Source: Sulfurimonas sp. (GTDB lineage Bacteria; Campylobacterota; Campylobacteria; Campylobacterales; Sulfurimonadaceae). Taken from it: a stretch of DNA of 15,768 bases. The stretch is from positions 1 through 15,768 of the forward strand of contig JAFLJZ010000136.1 in NCBI GenBank assembly GCA_022712775.1, written 5' to 3'. The notes beneath the pieces were generated by a model. The model saw only the letters and a program-made list of their open reading frames with translations. It was not told the DNA's origin and did not search any database. The position numbers and the translations under genes were made by a program. This document shows positions 1-6,268 of the stretch, piece after piece. Within the stretch, counting starts at the first letter, position 1; every line of letters starts with the position of its first letter.

Positions 1-1443
1 TGTAGCATCTACGGCAACACCATCTACTTTACTTACATGTAGGTTTGCATTTATATCATCTATATCTGTTACTAATGCTGCACTTAAAGCTAGTGTTCCA
101 TTGATTTGACTACCTAATGCTATTGCTGCATCTTCTCCTAAACCTAATACTATTGGAGCTGATGTTGTAAATTCTGGAGCATCATTATCACCTGTGATTG
201 TAAGGTTTATAGTATATGCGTTTAAAGATTCTTTATTTCCATCTGAAACATTAAATGTTAAACTTCCTGTTGCAATAGAATTACTATCACCCATAATAGC
301 ATTTAGCGCATCTGTATCTTGTTGTAAGATAGTATAGCTACCATCTTGTTCTACTTTTACATCTACATTAACAATGGCAGGATTTCCATTTTTATCTGTA
401 TAGCTAAATGCTACTGTTGTTGTATACCCATTTGTAGAATTTACAGCATTTCCATCTACTTTACTTATAAATAAATCACTATCAGGGTTATCAACATCAT
501 CTGATACTGATAAAAAGTCTATAGAGCCAGAAATATCTCCACCGACAATACTATCTTCATGTGTACTGATAGTATTTGAGCTTATTTGAGTATCTATCGT
601 TGGAGCATCATTAGAACCTTCAATAGTAATAGTTAAAGTTGCTGTATCTGTTTTAGCTCCGAACTCTTCGTTATCACTTACTGTGTATGTAAATGTTTCT
701 GTTAGAGTATCTGTTATATTTAGTTCATTTACTGTTGGGTTTGCATCATTTACAGCATATGAATATGAACCTGTTTCTGCGTTTAGAACTAGTGTTCCAA
801 ATTCACCTACTAGAATAAAGTTCCCACCAACTAAAGTGGCAGTATTTGTAGTGTTTCCTGAAGTTACACCAGATACATCTAGGTCAGTGCCTGCATTTAC
901 ATCTGTATCATTTGCTAGTACATTTCCTACTGCTTCGATACCTGGTTCATCACCAGATCCTTCTTCTACAGCTACACCTACATCATCTACAGCTACAGGT
1001 GCTACATTAACTTCTTCATCAGAAACTTGTCCATTACCTTCTCTTGTACTAAAGTCAACTCCAGCATTTGCTGAGTCAATTAAACCCTGAAGTGTACTCT
1101 CTGACACTATCCCAGAATCTTCTCCAACACCTGAGTTAGTTTCTTCACCTTCGCCAGCTGCAGTTTCATCTGGCTCAGCTGCATTTGGATCACCTAACTC
1201 ATTTACTTCTGGGTCTGAAAGTGCATATACTGAACCATCTACAAGGATATCAAAAACTCCAGCATAAGTAGTTGCACTATCAAGGTCACTATATTGAATC
1301 TTGATTGATGCTTGTGGATCTGTATTTATAAGTGTATCACCTGCTAAGATGTTATCACCAGCTGCTAATACTACTTCTATACCATCTCTAAGAACTTTTA
1401 CTTCACCTGTTACGTTAATTACTTTTCCTACTACTTGTGCCAT
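1..1443 (-). CDS. Giant LapA-type adhesin with retention module and VCBS/cadherin-like repeats (N-terminal part, runs off left edge)
   Basis: The frame is open from an ATG at 1443 to base 1, giving 481 residues with no stop, so only the N-terminus is present. Residues 1-80 form a small beta-rich module starting MAQVVGKVINVTGEV and containing AAGDNILAGDTL, which resembles the retention module of LapA-like adhesins. An acidic, glycine-rich linker (about 80-145) follows, with TAAG at residues 94-97, the type of site cut by the periplasmic LapG protease in Pseudomonas. A VCBS-type repeat spans about 148-275, ending in the typical TLTITIEGSNDAP. A second cadherin-like repeat (about 276-420) ends in NLTITGDNDAP, and a third is cut by the edge. 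No N-terminal signal peptide is seen, as expected for type I secretion with a C-terminal signal, which lies outside. AGGA at 1451-1454, 7 nt before the ATG, supports the start. By family it should hold cells to surfaces from the outer membrane. Confidence 0.88.
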   Translation of the reverse strand, partial: MAQVVGKVINVTGEVKVLRDGIEVVLAAGDNILAGDTLINTDPQASIKIQYSDLDSATTYAGVFDILVDGSVYALSDPEVNELGDPNAAEPDETAAGEGEETNSGVGEDSGIVSESTLQGLIDSANAGVDFSTREGNGQVSDEEVNVAPVAVDDVGVAVEEGSGDEPGIEAVGNVLANDTDVNAGTDLDVSGVTSGNTTNTATLVGGNFILVGEFGTLVLNAETGSYSYAVNDANPTVNELNITDTLTETFTYTVSDNEEFGAKTDTATLTITIEGSNDAPTIDTQISSNTISTHEDSIVGGDISGSIDFLSVSDDVDNPDSDLFISKVDGNAVNSTNGYTTTVAFSYTDKNGNPAIVNVDVKVEQDGSYTILQQDTDALNAIMGDSNSIATGSLTFNVSDGNKESLNAYTINLTITGDNDAPEFTTSAPIVLGLGEDAAIALGSQINGTLALSAALVTDIDDINANLHVSKVDGVAVDAT

Positions 1444-1450
1444 CTGAATT

Positions 1451-1479
1451 TCCTTGTGTTATTTTAGTTGATGTATTGT
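1451..1479 (-). promoter_or_regulatory. Ribosome binding site and possible -10 box of the adhesin gene
   Basis: AAGGA at 1451-1455 sits 7 nt before the ATG and decides the adhesin start. A TACAAT hexamer (complement of 1474-1479) is a plausible -10 box. No convincing -35 box lies upstream, only A/T-rich sequence, which is common in Campylobacterota. The ribosome site is solid; the promoter is a guess. Confidence 0.4.
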
Positions 1480-1557
1480 AACACTATAAAAAAAATTAAT
1501 ATATAGTACTTTAGTATGGTTATGCGAGTTATTTATGCTATTAATTAAGGACATTGT

Positions 1558-1739
1558 ATGAAAAATTTCATAAAAAACATGAAAACAACCGTTATAGGCT
1601 CACTTAAAGAGGATAATACTCCTTTTTCTTCTTATGCTCCATTTATTTAAGATTCCAATAAATTTTATATATATGTTTCAAATATCGCCACACATACACA
1701 AACTGTGAATCTTTTTGAGTTAGAAGTACAGGTGGGTAT
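1558..1739 (+). pseudogene. Remnant of a HugZ/PNPOx-like heme-utilisation gene (5' part only)
   Basis: A plus-strand ATG at 1558, preceded by AAGGA, opens a 30-codon frame that ends at TAA (1648-1650). Read through that stop, the same frame continues with family-like sequence up to about 1730. Before the stop it reads TTVIGSLKEDNTPFSSYAPF; after it, DSNKFYIYVSNIATHTQ and NLFE. This matches the N-terminal beta-barrel signature of HugZ-type (pyridoxamine-phosphate-oxidase-like split barrel) proteins, which bind or degrade heme: roughly T-x-I-x-T-L, S-Y-A-P-F, then F-Y-I-Y-x-S-x-I-A-x-H-T. The stop could be a single AAA-to-TAA change. The frame then runs into the inverted-repeat element at 1740 and no remainder of the gene appears beyond it. 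A normal protein would have over 150 residues, so this copy is dead. Family assignment is from remembered motifs. Confidence 0.72.
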
Positions 1740-1772
1740 TAAGTGCCTGACTATAATAAATGTCATATTTAA
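1740..1772 (+). repeat. Left terminal inverted repeat (33 bp)
   Basis: It begins TAAGTGCCTGACTATAATAA and matches the reverse complement of 1976-2008 at all 33 positions. The match stops abruptly on both sides. Confidence 0.95.
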
Positions 1773-1907
1773 TGAAAAGATAAACTATAAGTTACAAGGC
1801 GAAAGTCCGCAGGAGCTACTAGTAGCTTCAAGGTCTTTTAACGAAGTAAATTGTAGTTTATCTTTTCACCCGAAGGGCAAGCTTTTAAAAGGCTCATTTC
1901 CTACGTT

Positions 1908-1947
1908 GAACTTTCCTTAACGATACTCGTATCGCCAAGAAAAGTTC
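1908..1947. other. Long imperfect hairpin inside the MITE-like element
   Basis: The arm starting GAACTTTCCTT pairs with AAGAAAAGTTC, with one mismatch. After a 2-nt internal loop, CGATA pairs with TATCG around a CTCG tetraloop. It is one of several alternative foldings in the element and could form as DNA cruciform or RNA. Its role is unknown. Confidence 0.6.
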
Positions 1948-1975
1948 GCCTTGTAACTAAACCTTTTAAAAGTTG

Positions 1976-2008
1976 TTAAATATGACATTTATTATAGTCA
2001 GGCACTTA
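1976..2008 (-). repeat. Right terminal inverted repeat (33 bp)
   Basis: It is the exact inverse copy of 1740-1772. Its outermost TTA (2006-2008), read on the minus strand, is the TAA stop codon of the neighbouring toxin gene. Confidence 0.95.
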
Positions 2009-2353
2009 TAAGCCTAAATGATTTGATAATTTAAACTTAACTTCTTGTAATTCATCTTTACTTAATACTGTTAATATATTATCTAAATAAATCCTACTAA
2101 TATCTAATGTACAAAGTTCATTAATGCATATCTCACTTGTTTTTTCAAGAGAATCTCTTTTATTAACTTGTACTCTTAAATCACCACCAAATATATTTGT
2201 AGACATCGGGATTACTGTCACCCCTTTAAAGTCAACTTTATCTATGTTTCTGTTGGCTATGTCATTTTGGATAATGAGAGCAGGTCTTGTTTTTCCAAAC
2301 TCACTATTATATTTTTTACCAAAATTAACAAGATAAATTTCACCCTGTTTCAT
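2006..2353 (-). CDS. MazF/PemK-like toxin of a type II toxin-antitoxin pair
   Basis: The 115-residue protein has the usual length of the MazF/PemK/CcdB-fold toxins. It begins MKQGEIYLVNFGKK and carries the hallmark GKTRPALIIQND (about residues 20-31), a central VTVIPMSTN strand, and a C-terminal INELCTLDISRI block equivalent to the family's D-Q-I-R-T-V-D-x-x-R-L. Most relatives are ribosome-independent mRNA endoribonucleases held inactive by the antitoxin; that activity is inferred. The ATG (2351-2353) overlaps the stop of the upstream gene as ATGA, which implies translational coupling and equal stoichiometry. The stop codon lies in the outermost 3 bp of the adjacent inverted-repeat element, so the native C-terminus may have been changed slightly by that insertion. 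The reading frame is intact. Confidence 0.85.
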   Translation of the reverse strand: MKQGEIYLVNFGKKYNSEFGKTRPALIIQNDIANRNIDKVDFKGVTVIPMSTNIFGGDLRVQVNKRDSLEKTSEICINELCTLDISRIYLDNILTVLSKDELQEVKFKLSNHLGL

Positions 2354-2601
2354 TTACTCAACTCTTCACTTACAGATTCAATACTTAAAAATTCATCATA
2401 TGATTGTTTCGATAGTGCCTGCTTGTTGTTCATAATATAAACTTCATCTTCAATCTTTTCTTTTACTCTTTCATAAAGTGCATAAGGAAGTACTACACTT
2501 CTTTTAATATGCTTTTTTGCATCTTCAACAAGAGTAATACCTTCAGGTCTAGTGATATATGACGGTTTTTTTATTATATCACTTGCATTAATTACAATCA
2601 T
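2350..2601 (-). CDS. Probable antitoxin partner of the MazF-like toxin
   Basis: This 83-residue gene comes first in the pair and overlaps the toxin start by 4 bp (ATGA), the usual antitoxin-first layout. The N-terminal half (MIVINASDIIKKPSYI and onward) could be the DNA-binding part, faintly recalling Phd/YefM-type antitoxins. The charged C-terminal tail, rich in Lys, Glu and Ser, is a plausible toxin-neutralising segment. I do not recognise the family with certainty; the call rests on position, size and the clear toxin next door. AGGAG (2609-2613) lies 7 nt before the ATG. A perfect consensus promoter with inverted half-sites lies directly upstream, so autoregulation by the antitoxin or the complex is likely. 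Confidence 0.72.
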   Translation of the reverse strand: MIVINASDIIKKPSYITRPEGITLVEDAKKHIKRSVVLPYALYERVKEKIEDEVYIMNNKQALSKQSYDEFLSIESVSEELSK

Positions 2602-2623
2602 CTCTATTCTCCTAGTACATATA

Positions 2624-2657
2624 AATAGTATATATTATACTACTTTTAAATACTATT
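2624..2657. promoter_or_regulatory. Inverted TAGTAT/ATACTA half-sites over the TA promoter (candidate operator)
   Basis: TAGTATA (2627-2633) and TATACTA (2637-2643) form a 7-bp inverted repeat with a 3-nt spacer across the -10 box. A further ATACTATT (2650-2657) mirrors AATAGTAT (2624-2631). Three half-sites overlapping -10 and the spacer are what an autorepressing antitoxin would bind. The region is very A/T-rich, so chance symmetry cannot be excluded. Confidence 0.45.
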
Positions 2658-2662
2658 GTCAA
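2634..2662 (-). promoter_or_regulatory. Consensus sigma-70 promoter of the toxin-antitoxin operon
   Basis: Read on the minus strand, TTGACA (2657-2662) and TATAAT (2634-2639) are separated by exactly 17 bp, a perfect match to the sigma-70 consensus in both boxes. Transcription would start near 2627, about 25 nt before the antitoxin ATG. Perfect -35 boxes are rare in Campylobacterota, so this strong promoter fits an acquired, self-repressed module. Confidence 0.75.
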
Positions 2663-2674
2663 AAATATATAATT

Positions 2675-3922
2675 CTACTTATCTAACTCCGTATACCCAC
2701 GTTGAAGTTGTGCTTTTTTAGCGAGGATTTGTACGCTTTGCGTAATGTCATCATCTGCTATATGATAATGTTCATGTAACTTTTCTAAAGATTCTTCTAT
2801 TTTTTGTGTAAGCGTTTCACCTAAAGTTTCTATTTGTTGTTTCATTGTGTCTATTTGTTCATCTTCGCTAGATTTTAATTCACGCGAGATTACACTTAGT
2901 TGCGCTTGTGATTTCACATAGTCAGCTTTGATTACTTCCATATCAACCATCAACTCTTTTATTGTTGTATATACATCATGAAGCCCTGTATTTTTCTCCG
3001 ATAAATCATTCATCTTATTTGAAGATAAAACCATTTGTTTCATTATAAGTTCACTTTTTTCACGAATCGTAGAAAGCGTACTATCACTCTCTAAGAGCGA
3101 AGTTTGAATACTTTGTGAATGTGATTTTAAAGATCTAATCTCTGTTTCAAAAGATTTTGTGATTTGTGAGAGTTGTTGAAGTGTTTGCTGTGTAATAGAG
3201 CGAGCTATTTCATCAGCTATATTTTTCATACTTTGGAGATTATCATTTACTGTAACCATAGTATCTGCTATTTCGCCTCTTCTCTCCCCTGCTTTTTCTA
3301 GCAAGTTTCTCACCTTGTTATAGTGGTCTTGTTCGGCAACTCTTAAAATATCTATATGCTCATGGATGATATTGTCAAGGCGAGGCATTTGAGTATCGGT
3401 AAAATCTTCAAACTCTTTTGAAACTCTTGAGTGCCAATCACCCATCTCATCAAATTTATCCATAAATGTTTTTTGATTGATTTTTATTTGCTCAAGTGCC
3501 TTAATATCTTCTATAAATTTAAGTCGCATATCTTCTTGCGATTTTCTATCTTCAAGTTGACATTTTGCCATTCGCTCTTCAAGTTCACCCATAAATTCTT
3601 TTAGCTGTGTTACCTGCTCAACCATTACCCTACTAAATTCACCCTGCGCTTTTGAGTTTTCAGTCTCTTGAGTTTGGTGAAGTATATTCATAACTATATA
3701 AAGAAGCAAGGCCACAAGAAGTGGTAATAATGAACCACGGAGTAGATGGACAATATCTTGTGCATCAGGAGTAATAATAAAATGTACAAGAGAACTAATA
3801 GCTCCGATTCCAATCATGAGTGGAGCATAGTTGATTTTGTTAGGCTGCTTTAAGATTGCAATTTGCCTTAAAAAAAGAATTGCCATAAAAATGAAAGCGA
3901 TTATTAAATCATTCTCTACCAT
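2675..3922 (-). CDS. Membrane-anchored coiled-coil protein of unknown function
   Basis: The 415-residue protein has three hydrophobic segments near the N-terminus (about 6-24, 32-50 and 63-81). From about residue 95 to 400 it is a long, charged, Gln/Glu/Lys-rich region with heptad-like spacing, probably a cytoplasmic coiled coil. The length and layout recall a chemoreceptor signalling domain or an RmuC-like protein. However, no HAMP domain, no conserved chemoreceptor hairpin tip and no RmuC nuclease motif is visible, so I give no function. GGAG sits 6 nt before the ATG and is partly buried in a hairpin. The gene is last in the ccsBA-DUF2461-hemH-HAD cluster, 45 bp after the HAD gene, and may share its transcript. 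No terminator was recognised after its stop. Confidence 0.8.
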   Translation of the reverse strand: MVENDLIIAFIFMAILFLRQIAILKQPNKINYAPLMIGIGAISSLVHFIITPDAQDIVHLLRGSLLPLLVALLLYIVMNILHQTQETENSKAQGEFSRVMVEQVTQLKEFMGELEERMAKCQLEDRKSQEDMRLKFIEDIKALEQIKINQKTFMDKFDEMGDWHSRVSKEFEDFTDTQMPRLDNIIHEHIDILRVAEQDHYNKVRNLLEKAGERRGEIADTMVTVNDNLQSMKNIADEIARSITQQTLQQLSQITKSFETEIRSLKSHSQSIQTSLLESDSTLSTIREKSELIMKQMVLSSNKMNDLSEKNTGLHDVYTTIKELMVDMEVIKADYVKSQAQLSVISRELKSSEDEQIDTMKQQIETLGETLTQKIEESLEKLHEHYHIADDDITQSVQILAKKAQLQRGYTELDK

Positions 3923-3928
3923 ATCTTA

Positions 3929-3949
3929 CTCCAAAATGTGTGATTTTGG
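3929..3949 (-). promoter_or_regulatory. Hairpin touching the ribosome binding site of the coiled-coil protein gene
   Basis: CCAAAAT and ATTTTGG (3931-3949) form a perfect 7-bp stem with a 5-nt loop. The GGAG Shine-Dalgarno (3929-3932) has its two G residues inside the stem, so folding of the mRNA would partly hide the site. It could also be an operator. The stem is A/T-rich and only moderately stable. Confidence 0.45.
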
Positions 3950-3967
3950 ATATTTTATCATAAAAAG

Positions 3968-4597
3968 TTATAAAACTATGTTTAAAATCTCTTTTGGATG
4001 CTTAAGCAGTATGTCATGTTCTGCATGAGGAGTAAATCCCCATGTTGCGAACATAGAATCTATACCTGCATTATCAGCACTCAAAATATCCTTTGAATTA
4101 TCGCCAATCATCCACGCTGTATGATTTTCTTTCTCAAAATTATAATAATTTAGTATAAGGTTAAGCATTAGAGGGTCAGGTTTTGATGCACTCACTTGAT
4201 CCGCACCCATTATCACATCAAAGAAATGATTCACTTCTAAATGTCGTAACATTCTCTGTGCAAATATTGTTGGTGCATTTGTCGCAACGGAGAGTTTTAC
4301 ACCACTAAAATATAACTCTGATAACATCTCTTTAACTCCATCATAAAGATAAGGGTTTTGTATACATTGATCGGCATAATGTATTTCAAAAGCTTCTCTA
4401 TCTTTGTCTTCATAACGTTCTGTCTCATAAAACATTTTTGGTAAATTTCTAACATCCATATTTATAGCTTCAACTACAAACTCTTCACTCAAAGCTGGAA
4501 GCTTATGATGAAGTTCACGAATATAATTAATCGAAATTGTAATATCTTTTTTAGAATCAAGGAGTGTTCCATCCATATCAAAAATTACTACTTTCAT
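3968..4597 (-). CDS. HAD-superfamily hydrolase, phosphoglycolate-phosphatase-like
   Basis: The 209-residue protein has all four HAD motifs. Motif I is DMDGTLLD, with nucleophile D7 and acid D9; motif II has T106-N107 in SVATNAPT; motif III is K139 in ASKPDP; motif IV is MIGDNSKD (D166, D170). A helical cap fills the space between motif I and motif II, as in Gph/PGP-type phosphatases of this size. Such enzymes dephosphorylate small phospho-metabolites in the cytoplasm; phosphoglycolate is the commonest annotation, but sequence alone does not fix the substrate. The ATG overlaps the last base of the hemH stop (TAATG), so the two genes are translationally coupled. It is unlikely to have a specific heme role. 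Confidence 0.85.
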   Translation of the reverse strand: MKVVIFDMDGTLLDSKKDITISINYIRELHHKLPALSEEFVVEAINMDVRNLPKMFYETERYEDKDREAFEIHYADQCIQNPYLYDGVKEMLSELYFSGVKLSVATNAPTIFAQRMLRHLEVNHFFDVIMGADQVSASKPDPLMLNLILNYYNFEKENHTAWMIGDNSKDILSADNAGIDSMFATWGFTPHAEHDILLKHPKEILNIVL

Positions 4598-5550
4598 TAT
4601 TTCATCTTCTTATATATTTCAGCCAAAGCATCTACAAAGAGGTCACTATCATTAGGACATCGAGCAACTCTATATTCTTTAAAGCCTAACTTTTCTGCAA
4701 TTTCACGGTACTCTATTTCAAGTTCAAAATCAGTTTCAGAATTATCTATTGTAAAAGCAATAGGAACGATTAGGATTCCACGGTTTCTAACAGTTTTTAT
4801 TTTATCTTCTAAAGATGGTTTCAACCATTCTAATGGTCCTACTTTTGACTGGTAGGCTAAATGGATTGCATGAAAATTCATCTTTGCAGTTTTAAGCATT
4901 TTTGTGAGAATCTCAACATGTTTTTCAACATGCTTTTGATATACATCTCCAGATTTAACTATTTTTTGAGGAAGTCCATGTGCTGAGAAAATGACATCAA
5001 AATCTCTATAATCATCAGTTCCTATTTTATCTTTTATAGTCTCAATTACAGACTTGTTATATGTTTTGTTCTCAAAGAAATGTTTAATCTCAACTAGAAT
5101 AGCATCACCAGAAGATATGTGGTACTGCTCTTCAAAGTCTTCTAAAGATGATTTTGTTGTAGTAGAAGACTGTTGCGGATAAAGTGGAATGAGGTAAATT
5201 TTTTCTACTTTTTCTTCATTTAATCTTTCTATCACTTCACTTGCAAAAGGTGGTGTATAACGCATAGCAAAATCAACTATAATACTCTCACCCATTTTTT
5301 CTTGTAACTTTTTCACAAGTGAAACCGTGTGTCCAACTATAGGAGATTTTCCACCAAGTTGACGATAAATTTCTTGAGAACTTTCAGTTCTAGAAAATGT
5401 AATCATACCCCCAACAAATTTTCTTAGTAAATCACTTTTCATCGTCAAAATATTTTTGTCATTAAACATATTTGTTAAAAACATTTCAACTTCATGAAGG
5501 TTATTAGGCCCACCCATATTTAGTAAAACTATTGCTTCTTTTACAGCCAT
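4597..5550 (-). CDS. hemH: Ferrochelatase
   Basis: The 317-residue protein inserts ferrous iron into the porphyrin ring, the last step of heme synthesis; in a Gram-negative the substrate is probably protoporphyrin IX. Family motifs appear in order: VLLNMGGP at the N-terminus, PLYPQQSSTTTKSS (about 122-135), the metal-binding histidine in FSAHGLP (H191), YQSKVGPLEWLKP (about 233-245) and the active-site glutamate in NSETDFELEIEY (E272). The usual DHxETL is NSETD here, a position known to vary. A TTG at 5556 would add two residues, but AGGAA (5559-5563) lies 8 nt from the ATG at 5550 and only 2 nt from the TTG, so I chose the ATG. It sits 2 bp after the DUF2461 gene and just before the HAD gene. 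Supplying heme next to a cytochrome c synthase makes functional sense. Confidence 0.93.
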   Translation of the reverse strand: MAVKEAIVLLNMGGPNNLHEVEMFLTNMFNDKNILTMKSDLLRKFVGGMITFSRTESSQEIYRQLGGKSPIVGHTVSLVKKLQEKMGESIIVDFAMRYTPPFASEVIERLNEEKVEKIYLIPLYPQQSSTTTKSSLEDFEEQYHISSGDAILVEIKHFFENKTYNKSVIETIKDKIGTDDYRDFDVIFSAHGLPQKIVKSGDVYQKHVEKHVEILTKMLKTAKMNFHAIHLAYQSKVGPLEWLKPSLEDKIKTVRNRGILIVPIAFTIDNSETDFELEIEYREIAEKLGFKEYRVARCPNDSDLFVDALAEIYKKMK

Positions 5551-5552
5551 TT

Positions 5553-6257
5553 TCAATCTTCCTTAACTCTCAAACTAATTTCATACATTACCCGTTGTAG
5601 GGGAAGCATATCTTCATATATTTTATAAAGAGTACTTATAAGCTTCTCACCATTTTCTATAAGGTGAGGGTCTAAAATCGTATATGTAGCCATTCCCTTA
5701 TAAAGTGCCAAATCAGCACTTGGCATTGTAACATCAAACCCTCTAGGATAACGCTTGTACCCCTTTTCTAGATGTGTATATGCCTTACTTTTCACTTTAA
5801 TACTCGCAAGTATCTTTTCTAATTCTACTCGTCTAGTTTCATCACTTATATACTCTCTATACGCATCAAGCATAGGCTTTTCAAACCACCTTACACCTAC
5901 CGCCACATACAATTCTTCAGGTGAAAAATGTAAATAAAAAGATGAGCTTTGCATCCTTTTATTATTTCCCTGCCAAAAGATTATACCGATTCTATGTTTT
6001 ATCGGTTCTTTATTTGCACCCATTCGTCTTGTATCTCTGTAGATTCTATAAAGGGACTTGTTTATTTTAGGTTCGGCATTGATAGTAGGTTCAAGTGCTT
6101 GAAGGTGTTCACCCATCTCTACAACAAAGGCACGAGAGGGGTTTAAAATAAATTCTTCGTATTCACTTCTATGCGAAAGAAACCATTCTTTGTTATTGTT
6201 CTTACGAATAGAATCTAAAAAGGCAAGAGTTTTTTTTGAAAAACCTGTAAACTCCAC
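5553..6257 (-). CDS. DUF2461 family protein
   Basis: The 234-residue protein has the features of the DUF2461 (TIGR02453) family: FLDSIRKNNNKEWFLSHR near the N-terminus, YRIYRDTRRMGANKEPIK (about 68-85), FYLHFSPEELYVAVGVRWFE (about 106-125), and a C-terminal GYKRYPRGFD segment. The biochemical role of the family is not established as far as I know; it is a soluble cytoplasmic protein with no catalytic motif I can name. The start is a GTG (6255-6257); AAGG about 9 nt upstream comes from the end of ccsBA, whose stop is 11 nt away, so it is probably translated by re-initiation. It ends 2 bp before the hemH ATG. Shared transcription with heme and cytochrome genes is clear; shared function is not. 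Confidence 0.85.
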   Translation of the reverse strand: MEFTGFSKKTLAFLDSIRKNNNKEWFLSHRSEYEEFILNPSRAFVVEMGEHLQALEPTINAEPKINKSLYRIYRDTRRMGANKEPIKHRIGIIFWQGNNKRMQSSSFYLHFSPEELYVAVGVRWFEKPMLDAYREYISDETRRVELEKILASIKVKSKAYTHLEKGYKRYPRGFDVTMPSADLALYKGMATYTILDPHLIENGEKLISTLYKIYEDMLPLQRVMYEISLRVKED

Positions 6258-6268
6258 CTATAAAAGCC

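Larger units (their letters stand above)
1740..2008. mobile_element. MITE-like element with perfect 33-bp terminal inverted repeats
   Basis: The 269-bp stretch is bounded by two perfect 33-bp inverted repeats and lies inside the broken hugZ-like gene. It has no convincing coding capacity. Each end reads TA-AGTGCCTGACTATAATAA going inwards, with the left copy preceded by 'at' and the right copy followed by 'ta'. This fits a TA target duplication, as in Tc1/mariner-IS630 elements, though a longer duplication is not visible. The interior is strongly self-complementary: a 14-bp perfect pair (1790-1803 with 1945-1958), a 16-of-17 pair (1774-1790 with 1851-1867), a 14-bp palindrome (1814-1827) and a long hairpin (1908-1947). 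It is best read as a non-autonomous transposon relic; a structured RNA or another repeat family is possible. I cannot name a parent insertion sequence. Confidence 0.72.

Noticed and set aside
1..600. Tandem DNA repeats in the adhesin
   Set aside because: The repeat units are similar at protein level (NDAP-ended domains) but too diverged at DNA level to call a nucleotide repeat array.
683..1090. Plus-strand open frame of 135 codons, rich in Ser/Thr/Pro
   Set aside because: It is the antisense shadow of the VCBS adhesin frame on the minus strand and has no ribosome site.
1705..1920. Plus-strand open frame of 71 codons
   Set aside because: It is simply the broken hugZ-like frame continuing from a GTG codon into the inverted-repeat element; the part inside the element has no recognisable domain.
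1740..2008. CRISPR array or integron attachment site
   Set aside because: There is only one inverted pair, no regularly spaced direct repeats and no integrase-type core site; a MITE-like element explains it better.
5548..5556. TTG at 5556 as the hemH start
   Set aside because: The Shine-Dalgarno AGGAA is only 2 nt away from it but 8 nt from the ATG at 5550, and the two extra residues are not needed by the family.
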